Origin: Aquitalea sp. LB_tupeE
GTDB taxonomy: Bacteria; Pseudomonadota; Gammaproteobacteria; Burkholderiales; Chromobacteriaceae
NCBI RefSeq assembly: GCF_013391415.1
Contig: NZ_JACAXB010000017.1
Location: 235,986-299,985 of the forward strand
Length of the DNA: 64,000 nt
Reading direction: 5' to 3'
Positions within the stretch are counted from its first letter, which is position 1. Each line of letters starts with the position of its first letter. The position numbers and the translations under genes are program-made. This document shows, one piece after another, positions 50,380 to 60,042 of this stretch. The notes under the pieces were generated by a model. The model was not told where the DNA came from. It saw only the letters and a list, made by a program, of their open reading frames with translations, and ran no database searches.

Positions 50380-50590
50380 TGAGGCACATTAAGACCGGGG
50401 GCGAGGCGGGGCTTCGATTGCGCGCGCTCGGGGTTGGGGGCGCTGTAGCGGCCCAGGAACGGCGAACGCTGATGCCGACGGATGTCGGCTTCAGTTTGAG
50501 GAGATTTTTAGAAGAGGGCAATTCTAGGGTGAGTATAAAGTCTAGAAGCTTTGATAAATATTGATTTTTGACAGTTTCTAAGAATTAGAA

Positions 50591-51501
50591 TTATTTATAA
50601 TGAAAATTGTTTAAATACTCTTTTGAATTGGAGAAGATTTGCTTGTGGCTTGCGTTTGCAATTAATTTATTAACTTCGTCAACTTGATGTGGTTGTATTC
50701 CATTTTCTGGCATTATTGGTTCTTGATTAATGTCGCATAGAATTAATGCAAGGTTTGGTGATATGGGGTAGTAGATGGATAGTTCATCCTGTTGCTTTCC
50801 TTCTTTCTTTTTTATGTTAATGGCAGGTTGGTCTCCTGTGATGAATGGTGTATTTAAATCGTTGGTAATGATGGCTAATTTTCGCTTTTTCTTTCTGTGA
50901 ATAATGATTTTCCAATATTTATTGCAAACATGTGAATCATCATATTCCACATTGGTGCTAGGTCTGGCAGGTTTGCTGCTGCATTGGCTTGTATGGCCCT
51001 TTCTTTAATGCCTTTCGTTCTCATGTATTGAGTGCAGATGTAGTTTATGAATGTTATGCATGATTCATCGGTTAAGTAGAATTTTATATTCTTGTTGAGT
51101 GCGTCTTTGAGGTGTTGAGAAAATGAATTCTCGATGCTGGCATGATAATCTTCTAGTACGTTCGAAGAGTAGTGTTTCAGAACTGATCCTGTTTTTTCTA
51201 GGGGTGCGTTTATTTTTTTAATAAATTGAAATGGAGCTTGTATCTTGTCTATAAAATCGTAGTGTATTTTGGTTAGCTCTTTGTCATCTTTCATTGTGAA
51301 AATTAATTTGAGGTATTCAATTTGTGAGATGGATAGTTCGGCAACTTTGTAAAAATCATTCTCAATGGCAACAGTTGTTGTGCCTGTTGAGAATATTTTA
51401 TTGTCCTGTTGGCACCAAATGGCTCCGTTCTTTGTCCATGGCTTAAGATAGTGTTGCCATACATGATGATGTCTACGTTTGGTATTTTGATGGGCTGGCA
51501 T
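50591..51501 (-). pseudogene. DUF4238-like gene broken by a frameshift
   Basis: Two frames must be joined to get one protein. The upstream frame (51501 to 50875) starts MPAHQNTKRRHHHVWQHYLKPW and ends ...SLFTERKSEN. The downstream frame (from about 50920 to 50591) continues KLAIITNDLNTPFITGDQPAIN, YYPISPNLALILCD and VDEVNKLIANASHKQIFSNS. This order (HHH...Q.YL.. at the start, FITGDQP and PLSP-like blocks later) fits the DUF4238 family. The break lies in an A-rich run near 50882-50895 and needs a one-base shift. The gene is far more AT-rich than its neighbours, a sign of transfer. Confidence 0.65.
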
Positions 51502-51514
51502 TGCGTGTCCTGAA

Positions 51515-52725
51515 TTAGTTTGTGAGGGAAATGCTGGGCATTAGAAATTTTGCCCACCACTGCATCATCTTTTGTCGTTCCTTCATGTATTCCGCTCGGT
51601 TGTAAGCCGCTCGAACCTTGTTGGTGTCAATGTGAGAGAGCTGGCGCTCGATAGCATCGGGGTTGAAGCCTTGCTCATTCAAAATGGTGGATGCAGTAGA
51701 ACGGAAACCATGGCCATCCACCTTGCCCTTGAAGCCCATGTTATGTAATGCCCTGCGCAGTGTTTCTGGTGACATCGGTCGGCGCGGACTGTTGCGGTTG
51801 GGAAAGATGTGTTCCCGGTGTCCGCTAATGGTTTGCAGTTGGCGCAATACGGCTAAGGCTTGGTCGGCGAGCGGGACCAGATGCGGGCTGGCGGTGGCCT
51901 TGGATTTTTCAGGCAATTTCCGATGCTCTGGCGGAATCGTCCATAGCGCCTTGTCGAAGTCGACTTCTTCCCAGCGTGCCTGGGCCATTTCTCCCACACG
52001 AGTGAAGGTTAGCAGCATCAGCCGCATCATCAGTTTGGTCTGCAAGTTCCCATCGTAGGCGTCCAGTGCGGCCAGAAAGGTGGGAATATCTTCACGGCGT
52101 AAGGCTTTGCGCGGCGTGGATTGTTGGGTCTTCATTGCGCTGACTAGCGGAGCCGCCGGATCTGCTTCGGCGCGGCCTGTCAGGATGGCAAGCTGGAAAA
52201 TGGCAGAGCAGCGCTGCCGTAGACGCTTGGCGGTATCTATATGGCCAGCGTTTTCAACCTTGCGCAGTACCTCCAGCAACTGTAATGGTCGCACTTCATT
52301 AATAGGAGTGTCTCCGATGTGCGGATAGATATGCAGCGCCATGGCTGAGCGGACCCGCTCGGTATGTTGTGCACTCCATTCATGACTCTCTTTCTCCAGC
52401 CATTCTTCGGCAATGGTGGCAAAGGTATTGCTGGCTGCTTGCTTTGCCGCCTCTTTGGCTTCCTGTTTGGCCTTGCTTGGGTCAATTCCATCTGCAATCA
52501 GCCGTCGTGCAGCGTCACGGCGTTGTCTGGCTTCCTTGAGTGAGATTTCCGGATACACGCCAATGGCCAGCCGTTTTTCCTTGCCCTGGTGCCGGTACTT
52601 CAAGCGCCAGTACTTGGCACCGCTTGGTGCAATTTCCAGATACATGCCTTTTCATCGGCAAGGCGTAGTGGCTTGCCATCATCGCGGGGTTTGGCTGTTC
52701 TGCAGCTTGTATCGGTAAGGGGCAT
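51515..52725 (-). pseudogene. P4-type tyrosine integrase with an early frameshift
   Basis: The main frame (52645 to 51515, 376 residues) has the P4 integrase body: WRLKYRHQGKEKRLAIGVYP, the central SAM-like domain, and catalytic residues in TFTRVGEMAQARWEEVDF, HGFRSTASTILNEQGF (HxxR) and the final tyrosine in RAAYNRAEY. The usual N-terminus, MPLTDTSCRTAKPRDDGKPL, is encoded at 52725-52650 in another frame. One missing base in AAAAGGCATG would restore it. Unless the internal ATG (MYLEIAPSG) is used, the enzyme lacks about 26 residues. It points away from the adjacent tRNA-Arg gene. Confidence 0.85.
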
Positions 52726-52734
52726 GGTGGCTCC

Positions 52735-52792
52735 GGGGGCATGGGGGCATCAGATTTTGGGGGCAGGGGCATATGACCCCAATGATGCCCCC
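52735..52792. repeat. GGGGGCAT repeats upstream of the integrase
   Basis: GGGGGCAT occurs twice in tandem (52735, 52743), GGGGGCA and GGGGCAT follow at 52759-52772, and an inverted ATGCCCCC ends at 52792. The cluster lies just before the integrase start and may be a binding site for Int or AlpA. Confidence 0.5.
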
Positions 52793-52839
52793 AGGTTCCC
52801 CCGGCTGGTGCCGGATTTCCTCGGATGTATACGGACGTA

Positions 52840-52874
52840 AAAAAAGCCGCAAACCCTTACTGGGTGCGGCTTTT
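52840..52874 (-). terminator. Terminator downstream of tRNA-Arg
   Basis: AAAAGCCGCA and TGCGGCTTTT form the outer stem. Read on the minus strand the hairpin is followed by seven T. It should end transcripts coming from ispB and the tRNA gene. Confidence 0.75.
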
Positions 52875-52907
52875 GTGGACTTTCTCGGACTTCGCCGGAA
52901 GTGTAGG

Positions 52908-52982
52908 TGGTGCCCCCGACAGGAATCGAACCTGTAACTGCCCCTTAGGAGGGGGCCGTTATATCCATTTAACTACGGAGAC
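52908..52982 (-). tRNA. tRNA-Arg (anticodon CCT)
   Basis: On the minus strand the acceptor strands are GTCTCCG and CGGGGGC (two G-T pairs), the D arm has TAGTTAAATGGATATAAC, the anticodon loop is CTCCTAA with CCT, and the T arm is ACAGGTTCGATTCCTGT. CCA is encoded (52908-52910). The gene lies 11 bases after ispB and its 3' end borders the P4-type element, as usual for tRNA integration sites. Confidence 0.93.
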
Positions 52983-52993
52983 TTAAATCCGGC

Positions 52994-53962
52994 TCAGGCG
53001 TTGCGGTCCACTGACAGGCGGGCCAGTTCTACCAGTGCCTGTTTCACCGGGGTGTCTGGCAGGTCGGCAATGGCGGCCACGGCTTGTTCAGCGGCTTTGA
53101 TGGCTTCGTTTTTGGCGTAGTCCAGCGCGCCGCAGGATTGTACCGCAGCCAATACATCGTGGAAACGGTCACGGCTGGCGTTTTCCAGTGCCTGGCGCAC
53201 CACGTCGGCAGCGGCAGCGGGGCCTTGGCGCATGGTGTAGATCAAGGGCAGGGTGGCCTTGCCTTCGGCCAGGTCGTCACCCAGGCTCTTGCCGATGGTG
53301 TCGGCGTCGCCGCTGTAGTCCAGTACGTCGTCGATGATCTGGAAGGCGGTGCCCAGGTACATGCCGTAGTCGGCCAGAGCCTTGACCTGGATGTCGCTGC
53401 CGTTTGCAATCAGCGCGCCCACGCGGGCGGCGGCTTCAAACAGTTTGGCGGTCTTGTACTGGATGACTTGCAGGTAGTCTTGTTCAGACAGCTCGGTATT
53501 GCCGATATTCAGCAGCTGCAGCACTTCGCCTTCGGCAATGATGTTGGTGGCTTCGGCCATCACCTGCAGGATCTGCATGTTGTTGGTGGTCACCATCATC
53601 TGGAAGGCGCGGGTGTACAGGAAGTCACCCACCAGCACGCTGGCGGCATTGCCAAACAGGGCATTGGCGGTTTCGCGGCCACGGCGCATGTCGGATTCGT
53701 CCACCACGTCATCGTGCAGCAAGGTGGCGGTGTGGATGAATTCGATCATCGCCGCCAGTTCGTACAGATGGTCGCCTTCATAACCCAGTGCCTTGCCGGA
53801 CAGCAGGGTGATTACCGGGCGCAGGCGTTTGCCGCCGGCGGTGATGATGTATTCCGCCACCTGGCGGATGAGAACTACATCGGAGTGCAGGCGCGCGCGG
53901 ATGACGCGGTCTACGGTCTGCATGTCTTCAGCGATCAGGGTACGGAATAGCGGGGTGGACAC
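52994..53962 (-). CDS. ispB: Octaprenyl (long-chain polyprenyl) diphosphate synthase
   Basis: The 322-residue prenyltransferase makes the quinone side chain. Both aspartate-rich motifs are seen: DDVVDESDMRRG (first) and IIDDVLDYSG (second), with GGKRLRPVI for substrate binding. Chain length (octaprenyl in most relatives) is inferred. It is divergent from rplU, the common order in this group, and is followed by tRNA-Arg on the same strand. Confidence 0.94.
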   Translation of the reverse strand: MSTPLFRTLIAEDMQTVDRVIRARLHSDVVLIRQVAEYIITAGGKRLRPVITLLSGKALGYEGDHLYELAAMIEFIHTATLLHDDVVDESDMRRGRETANALFGNAASVLVGDFLYTRAFQMMVTTNNMQILQVMAEATNIIAEGEVLQLLNIGNTELSEQDYLQVIQYKTAKLFEAAARVGALIANGSDIQVKALADYGMYLGTAFQIIDDVLDYSGDADTIGKSLGDDLAEGKATLPLIYTMRQGPAAAADVVRQALENASRDRFHDVLAAVQSCGALDYAKNEAIKAAEQAVAAIADLPDTPVKQALVELARLSVDRNA

Positions 53963-54072
53963 GGTTTTAGCCAGATGTTGGTGTTAGCGGAGCCAGAAGC
54001 GCGGAATGTTACCAGAAAAGCCATGCAGCCAGCCATGCCCACCTTTGCTGCGAGGCTAAACTGATGAAATTA

Positions 54073-54101
54073 TTGACAACTTTTTGCACCTTGCGTATAG
54101 T
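54073..54101 (+). promoter_or_regulatory. Strong sigma-70 promoter of rplU-rpmA
   Basis: A perfect -35 TTGACA (54073-54078), a 17-base spacer and TATAGT (54096-54101). The leader to rplU is about 50 nt and can form two short hairpins (CGCG...CGCG and GGGGAAGATTCCCTC). Confidence 0.85.
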
Positions 54102-54156
54102 TTCGCGTTCTTCTTCGCGTGATGCGGGGAAGATTCCCTCTTTAGGAGCTATGCGA

Positions 54157-54468
54157 ATGTATGCGGTCATAAAAACCGGCGGCAAGCAGTACAAAGTTGC
54201 CATCGGTGAAAAACTCAAAGTAGAACAGATACCTGCAGACGTCGACAGCCAAATCGTACTCGAAGAAGTGCTGATGGTCGCTGACGGTGAACAGGTTGTT
54301 GTAGGCGCCCCGCTGGTTGCAGGTGCCACCGTTACGGCTACTGTTGTTTCCCACGGTCGTGGCGACAAGGTACGTATCTTCAAGATGCGTCGTCGCAAGC
54401 ACTACCAGAAGCATCAGGGTCATCGTCAGAACTTCACCGAAATCCGCATCGACGCGATTTCGAAGTAA
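54157..54468 (+). CDS. rplU: Ribosomal protein L21
   Basis: The 103-residue protein of the large subunit starts [14 protein letters not shown] and ends with the basic [18 protein letters not shown] stands eight bases before this ATG, which decides against the ATG six bases upstream. It forms an operon with rpmA. Confidence 0.97.
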   Translation: MYAVIKTGGKQYKVAIGEKLKVEQIPADVDSQIVLEEVLMVADGEQVVVGAPLVAGATVTATVVSHGRGDKVRIFKMRRRKHYQKHQGHRQNFTEIRIDAISK

Positions 54469-54480
54469 GGATAAACAGTC

Positions 54481-54756
54481 ATGGCACACAAAAAAGCAGG
54501 CGGTAGCTCCCGCAACGGTCGTGACTCCGAAGCCAAACGCCTGGGCGTTAAGGCTTACGGTGGCGAACTGATTCCGGCAGGTTCCATTATTGTTCGTCAG
54601 CGCGGTACCCGTTTCCACGCTGGTGAAAATGTTGGTCAGGGCAAGGATCACACCCTGTTTGCCAAGGTTGACGGCTATGTTCAGTTCACCGTTAAGGGTG
54701 CGCTGCAACGCAAGATCGTTACCGTGGTACCGTACACCGGTGTAGACGGCGAATAA
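54481..54756 (+). CDS. rpmA: Ribosomal protein L27
   Basis: The 91-residue protein starts [16 protein letters not shown], the N-terminal arm that reaches the peptidyl transferase centre, followed by [21 protein letters not shown]. It follows rplU by 12 bases and is closed by a strong terminator. Confidence 0.97.
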   Translation: MAHKKAGGSSRNGRDSEAKRLGVKAYGGELIPAGSIIVRQRGTRFHAGENVGQGKDHTLFAKVDGYVQFTVKGALQRKIVTVVPYTGVDGE

Positions 54757-54774
54757 TCGCTTTCTGCAGACAAG

Positions 54775-54807
54775 AAAGCCCTATCCTGCGAGATAGGGCT
54801 TTTTTTT
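54775..54807 (+). terminator. Terminator after rpmA
   Basis: AAAGCCCTATC and GATAGGGCTTT pair around CTGCGA, followed by a run of eight T. Confidence 0.92.
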
Positions 54808-54877
54808 ATCCGGCTTGCCATGTGGCGGGCCAGACGAGGGGCAAGGCGTGAAGGCTGGTTGCCGGATGCAACCTTGA

Positions 54878-56104
<1,227 letters not shown>

Positions 56105-56124
56105 GCCAGCATCAATCAGAGAAG

Positions 56125-56153
56125 CCGGTTTCCAGATGAAACCGGTTTTTTTT
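56125..56153 (+). terminator. Terminator after obgE
   Basis: CCGGTTTC and GAAACCGG pair around CAGAT and are followed by eight T. Confidence 0.9.
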
Positions 56154-56509
56154 CGTCTATTGCATGGTTGTACTTTGAAAATTTGATGTCGCACTGCAAA
56201 ATACGCTACGTAGTTTTACGTGGGTTTGTTGTATTTTGTACTCAAGAATACAATCGAATGCGACTTGATCTTCCAGAAATCGGCCCAGCCTTGATTTGCT
56301 GTCCTCTACGGTCAGGGTGGATGCGTTATTTATCCTGTATCCGGAGTCGTGCTTCTGGACAATTTGCGCTATTCATATAACCATTGCTGCCAGTCAGTTT
56401 GATCCGCCCACAAGGCAGGCGAGCTGATCACAGCGTATCGGTATGTTGCGGTGGCAGGGGCTGCCCGGCATGGTGTGAACAATAAAACCAAGCAGTAAGG
56501 AGAAGTTTG
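56154..56509. promoter_or_regulatory. Upstream region of the amino acid ABC operon (356 bases)
   Basis: No supported gene lies here. The stretch is less GC-rich than the genes around it. An inverted repeat TTGTATT (56229-56235) and AATACAA (56247-56253) may be an operator. The downstream end carries the AAGGAG ribosome site of the binding protein gene. A 70-codon open frame starting at 56168 has no ribosome site or family resemblance. Confidence 0.4.
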
Positions 56510-57289
56510 ATGAGAAAAGTGATTACCGCCGTTTCTCTGGCACTGATGGCCACTTCTTTTGGCGCATTTGCCAAAGACTGGAAAGAAGTCCGTTTTGGCG
56601 TTGACGCCAGCTATGCTCCGTTTGAATCCAAGGCCCCCAATGGTCAGCTGGTGGGTTTTGACATCGACCTGGGCAATGAAATCTGTGCACGCATGAAAGC
56701 CAAGTGTGTATGGGTGGAAAACGACTTCGACGGCATGATCCCGGCACTGAAGGCCAAGAAATTTGATGGCGTGCTGTCCTCCATGTCCATCAACGAAGCA
56801 CGTCTGAAGGAAATCAACTTCTCCGCCAAGCTGTTCAATACCCCGACCCGCATGGTTGCCAAGGCTGGTTCCGGTCTGCAACCGACTGCCGCTTCCCTGA
56901 AGGGCAAGCGCGTTGGTGTTGAGCAAGGCACCATTCAGGAAGCTTACGCCAAGGCTCACTGGGCTCCGGGCGGTGTAGAAGTGGTTCCGTACCAAAACCA
57001 AAGCCTGGTGCTGGCTGACCTGGCATCCGGTCGTCTGGACGCCTCCCTGCAAGACGCCATCCAGGCTGACGAAGGCTTCCTGAAAAAACCGGAAGGCAAG
57101 GGCTTTGCCTTCGCCGGTGGCAACCTGAACGACCCGAAAACTCTGGGTACTGGTGCCGGCATCGGCCTGCGTAAAGAAGATACCGACCTGAAAGCTGCCA
57201 TCGACAAGGCGATTGCCGCCATGATCAAAGATGGCACCTACAAGAAAATCGAAAAGAAATACTTCACGTTTGATGTATACGGCAAATAA
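56510..57289 (+). CDS. Basic amino acid ABC transporter, periplasmic binding protein
   Basis: The 259-residue solute-binding protein (SBP_bac_3 family) has a signal peptide (1-21, ending AFA). The mature part shows VRFGVDASYAPFESKAPNGQLVGFDIDLGNEIC, DFDGMIPALKAKKFDGVLSSMSI, and GVEQGTIQE, resembling ArgT/HisJ/ArtJ. It probably binds arginine, lysine, ornithine or histidine. AAGGAG precedes the ATG well. It is separated from its permease genes by a hairpin that may set a higher level for the binding protein. Confidence 0.9.
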   Translation: MRKVITAVSLALMATSFGAFAKDWKEVRFGVDASYAPFESKAPNGQLVGFDIDLGNEICARMKAKCVWVENDFDGMIPALKAKKFDGVLSSMSINEARLKEINFSAKLFNTPTRMVAKAGSGLQPTAASLKGKRVGVEQGTIQEAYAKAHWAPGGVEVVPYQNQSLVLADLASGRLDASLQDAIQADEGFLKKPEGKGFAFAGGNLNDPKTLGTGAGIGLRKEDTDLKAAIDKAIAAMIKDGTYKKIEKKYFTFDVYGK

Positions 57290-57311
57290 GTCGTAACACT
57301 GACGGAAGCAC

Positions 57312-57343
57312 CGCGCCCCGGTGATCTCAGCGGGGCGCGTTTT
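57312..57343 (+). terminator. Hairpin between binding protein and permease genes
   Basis: CGCGCCCCG and CGGGGCGCG form a nine-base stem with a ten-base loop, followed by only four T. It is likely a partial terminator or an mRNA-stabilising structure. Confidence 0.6.
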
Positions 57344-57514
57344 CATCACGGCTGCGGAGGAGATGCGTAACACCCACTGTTACGTCCGCTGCCAACTTCG
57401 CTGACACACTGTTCCGGTGACAAACCACGCTGCCGCCTGCCTTGCGGGACTGGTAGTGGGTATCTGCGCGCGCGGGGCGGGGTGTGGCGAGCACAACATA
57501 CAGGGGAAACGGCC

Positions 57515-58204
57515 ATGTTTCTGGATGGATTCGGGCCAATCATCCTGGACGGTGCATGGGTTACGCTGGAGCTGGCAGTCATGTCGCTTCTGGTGTCCTT
57601 CATCATCGGTCTGGGTGGCGCTGGCGCCAAGCTGTCGAGCAATCCCGTGCTCAAGGGCATTGCCACGCTTTACACCACATTGATTCGCGGCGTACCGGAC
57701 CTGGTACTGATGCTGCTGATCTTCTACAGCCTGCAAATCGGCATGAATCATCTGACCGAATGGCAGGGTATGGAGCAGATCAACCTCAACCCCTTTGTGT
57801 CCGGTGTGTTTACCCTGGGCTTCATCTACGGGGCCTATTTTACCGAGACCTTCCGCGGGGCTTTCCTGTCTGTGCCTAAAGGCCAGATCGAAGCCGGCAT
57901 TGCCTATGGCATGAGCAGCTGGCAAACCTTCTCGCGCATCCAGTTTCCCCAGGTCATGCGCTTTGCCCTGCCGGGTATTTCCAATAACTGGCAAGTCATG
58001 CTCAAGGCCACTGCGCTGGTGTCCATCATCGGCTTGTCCGATGTGGTGAAAGCATCGATTGATGCGGGCAAGAGCTCCTACCGCGTGTTCTTCTTCACCC
58101 TGGTGGCCGGTGCCATTTACCTGATTCTGACAACGGTTTCCAGCGTGGTGCTGATGTGGCTGGAGCGCCGCTATTCCACCGGCGTGCGGGAGGCAGACCT
58201 GTGA
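57515..58204 (+). CDS. Basic amino acid ABC transporter permease (HisQ/ArtQ type)
   Basis: This 229-residue inner membrane protein has five or so helices and the ATPase-docking EAA loop EAGIAYGMSSWQTFSRIQFPQ. The block YTTLIRGVPDLVLMLLIFY is typical of the polar amino acid permeases. Its ATG follows CAGGGGAAACGGCC. It ends overlapping the second permease by four bases (GTGA). Confidence 0.92.
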   Translation: MFLDGFGPIILDGAWVTLELAVMSLLVSFIIGLGGAGAKLSSNPVLKGIATLYTTLIRGVPDLVLMLLIFYSLQIGMNHLTEWQGMEQINLNPFVSGVFTLGFIYGAYFTETFRGAFLSVPKGQIEAGIAYGMSSWQTFSRIQFPQVMRFALPGISNNWQVMLKATALVSIIGLSDVVKASIDAGKSSYRVFFFTLVAGAIYLILTTVSSVVLMWLERRYSTGVREADL

Positions 58205-58914
58205 TCGACATCATCCAACAATACTGGAAAGCCTTCCTGTGGTCGGACGGTTATCACCTGTCCGGCCTGGCCGTCACCATGTGGCTGCTGGTGGTTTCCA
58301 TCGCCTTCGGTTTTTGCGCGTCCATTCCGCTGGCCATTGCCCGGGTGTCCAAATCCAAATGGCTGTCCAGCCCGGTGTGGCTGTTTTCCTACGTGTTCCG
58401 TGGCACGCCGCTGTACATCCAGCTGCTGTTCTTTTACACCGGCATGTACAGCCTGGACGTGGTACGCGAGGTGGGCTTTCTCAACCACTTCTTCCGCGAA
58501 GGGTATAACTGCACCATTCTGGCTTTCGGTCTGAATACCTGTGCCTATACCACCGAAATCTTCGCCGGTGCCATCAAGGCTACCCCGTATGGTGAAATCG
58601 AAGCGGGCCGCGCCTATGGCATGAGCAAGTTCACCCTGTATCGCCGGGTCATCATTCCGTCGGCCTTGCGCCGCGCACTGCCGGCCTACAGCAACGAGGT
58701 GATCCTGATGCTGCATGCCACCACCGTTGCCTTTACCGCCACTGTGCCGGACATCCTCAAAGTGGCGCGCGATGCCAATGCCGCCACCTATGATTCGTTC
58801 GATGCCTTTGGCCTGGCCGCATTGATTTACCTGTGTATCACCTTTGTTCTGGTGGCCCTGTTCCGCAAGGCGGAAAGCAAGTGGCTGGCGCACCTGCGCC
58901 CGATGAAGGCCTGA
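58201..58914 (+). CDS. Basic amino acid ABC transporter permease (HisM/ArtM type)
   Basis: The 237-residue permease starts with GTG overlapping the stop of the first permease. It has the EAA loop EAGRAYGMSKFTLYRRVIIPSALRRALPAY and VFRGTPLYIQLLFFYTG. Together the two permeases form the membrane channel. The ATPase gene follows 20 bases on. Confidence 0.92.
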   Translation: MIDIIQQYWKAFLWSDGYHLSGLAVTMWLLVVSIAFGFCASIPLAIARVSKSKWLSSPVWLFSYVFRGTPLYIQLLFFYTGMYSLDVVREVGFLNHFFREGYNCTILAFGLNTCAYTTEIFAGAIKATPYGEIEAGRAYGMSKFTLYRRVIIPSALRRALPAYSNEVILMLHATTVAFTATVPDILKVARDANAATYDSFDAFGLAALIYLCITFVLVALFRKAESKWLAHLRPMKA

Positions 58915-58934
58915 GTTACCCGCAAGGATAAAAG

Positions 58935-59702
58935 ATGGAAAAGCTAGTCGTTAAAGACCTGCACAAAAGCTATGGCAGCCACGAAGTGCTCAAGGGTATT
59001 TCGCTCAAGGCCAAGGCAGGCGATGTAATCAGCATCATCGGTTCTTCCGGCTCCGGGAAAAGTACCTTCCTGCGCTGCATCAACTTCCTGGAAAAGCCCA
59101 ACGCCGGCAGCATCAGCCTGGGGGGCGAGGAAATCACCCTGCAAAAGAACAAGCAGGGCGAGCTGGTGCCGGCCGACCACAAACAGCTGCAAGCCATGCG
59201 CGCCAAGCTGGCTATGGTGTTCCAGCATTTCAATCTGTGGAGCCACATGACGGTGCTGGAAAACGTCATCGAAGCCCCCATCCACGTGCTGGGCCTGTCC
59301 CGCGACGAAGCCATTGCCCGCGCCGAAAAATACCTGCGCAAGGTAGGGCTGGATGCCCAGGCCCAGGCCAAGTATCCGGCGCACATGTCCGGCGGCCAGC
59401 AACAGCGCGTGGCCATTGCCCGTGCACTGGCAATGGAACCGGAAGTCATGCTGTTTGACGAACCCACCTCGGCGCTGGACCCGGAGCTGGTGGGCGAAGT
59501 GCTCAAGGTGATGCAAACCCTGGCCGAAGAAGGCCGCACTATGGTGGTGGTGACCCATGAAATGGGCTTTGCCCGCAATGTATCCAACCACGTGATGTTC
59601 CTGCATCAGGGCCGGGTAGAAGAAGAAGGCCACCCGGACGAAGTATTCGGCAATACCAAGAGCGAACGCCTGAAAGCCTTCCTGTCCGGCAGCCTGAAGT
59701 AA
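58935..59702 (+). CDS. Basic amino acid ABC transporter ATPase (HisP/ArtP type)
   Basis: The 255-residue ATPase has Walker [10 protein letters not shown], the Q-loop [17 protein letters not shown], signature [15 protein letters not shown], Walker [16 protein letters not shown] and the H-loop [10 protein letters not shown]. These are characteristic of the polar amino acid ATPases. It completes the binding protein-permease-permease-ATPase operon and is followed by a terminator. Confidence 0.94.
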   Translation: MEKLVVKDLHKSYGSHEVLKGISLKAKAGDVISIIGSSGSGKSTFLRCINFLEKPNAGSISLGGEEITLQKNKQGELVPADHKQLQAMRAKLAMVFQHFNLWSHMTVLENVIEAPIHVLGLSRDEAIARAEKYLRKVGLDAQAQAKYPAHMSGGQQQRVAIARALAMEPEVMLFDEPTSALDPELVGEVLKVMQTLAEEGRTMVVVTHEMGFARNVSNHVMFLHQGRVEEEGHPDEVFGNTKSERLKAFLSGSLK

Positions 59703-59728
59703 GTTGTCGGTTCGATAGAAAGCAAAAG

Positions 59729-59757
59729 CGGCCCATTGTGAGATGGGCCGTTTTTTG
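59729..59757 (+). terminator. Terminator after the amino acid ABC operon
   Basis: CGGCCCAT and ATGGGCCG pair around six bases and are followed by TTTTTTG. It also faces the end of the convergent type VI-linked operon. Confidence 0.85.
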
Positions 59758-59796
59758 TTTTCTGCATTATAGGGCTGCATAAGCGCAGCGGGCGCA

Positions 59797-60042
59797 TCAG
59801 GCGTACTCCATCAGAATCCAGCGCACCGGCTCCACTCGGGCGGGGTAGCCCAGCCAGCGCCCCAGCAGCCGGGGGTAGTGCACCGGCAAAGGCGGCATCA
59901 GGCTGCCCTGGGCAAAAAAGCGCTGCACGTCATAACCCGGCAGGCGGTTGCTGATGCTGTGCGGCGGAAACTGGGCATGCCAGATACCGCTTTGCGGGCA
60001 GGGTTCGCCTGTTTGGCAGGTGCTGCCCAAGGGCAGCGCCTT
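59797..60042. repeat. Copy 1 of the 246-base direct repeat (shared C-terminal domain)
   Basis: This end of the Sel1 lipoprotein gene matches 61131-61376 with about 16 differences counted by eye, including the stop codon. The identity stops abruptly upstream, in the linker. Confidence 0.85.

Larger units (their letters stand above)
49982..50590. other. Gene-free stretch of the element (609 bases)
   Basis: No convincing gene is seen here; short open frames lack ribosome sites and family resemblance. It contains the AlpA upstream region, the four 10-base iterons, a hairpin and a near-perfect palindrome. Composition drops from GC-rich to AT-rich after about 50510. Confidence 0.5.
49341..52907. 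mobile_element. Decayed P4-type integrative element at tRNA-Arg(CCT)
   Basis: The block next to the 3' end of tRNA-Arg carries, on the minus strand, a P4-type integrase, an AT-rich DUF4238-like gene, an AlpA regulator and a Psu-like gene, plus a gene-free stretch with iterons. This gene set is that of P4-like satellites. No capsid, helicase or primase gene is present, two genes are frameshifted, and no second copy of the tRNA 3' end was found by eye. The left border is inferred from the change of gene content. Confidence 0.65.

Noticed and set aside
50292..50564. 90-codon open frame on the plus strand in the element
   Set aside because: It covers the iterons and palindrome and has no recognisable motif; its minus-strand counterpart is no better.
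56168..56380. 70-codon open frame upstream of the amino acid ABC operon
   Set aside because: No ribosome site, no family resemblance, and it spans what looks like a promoter region.
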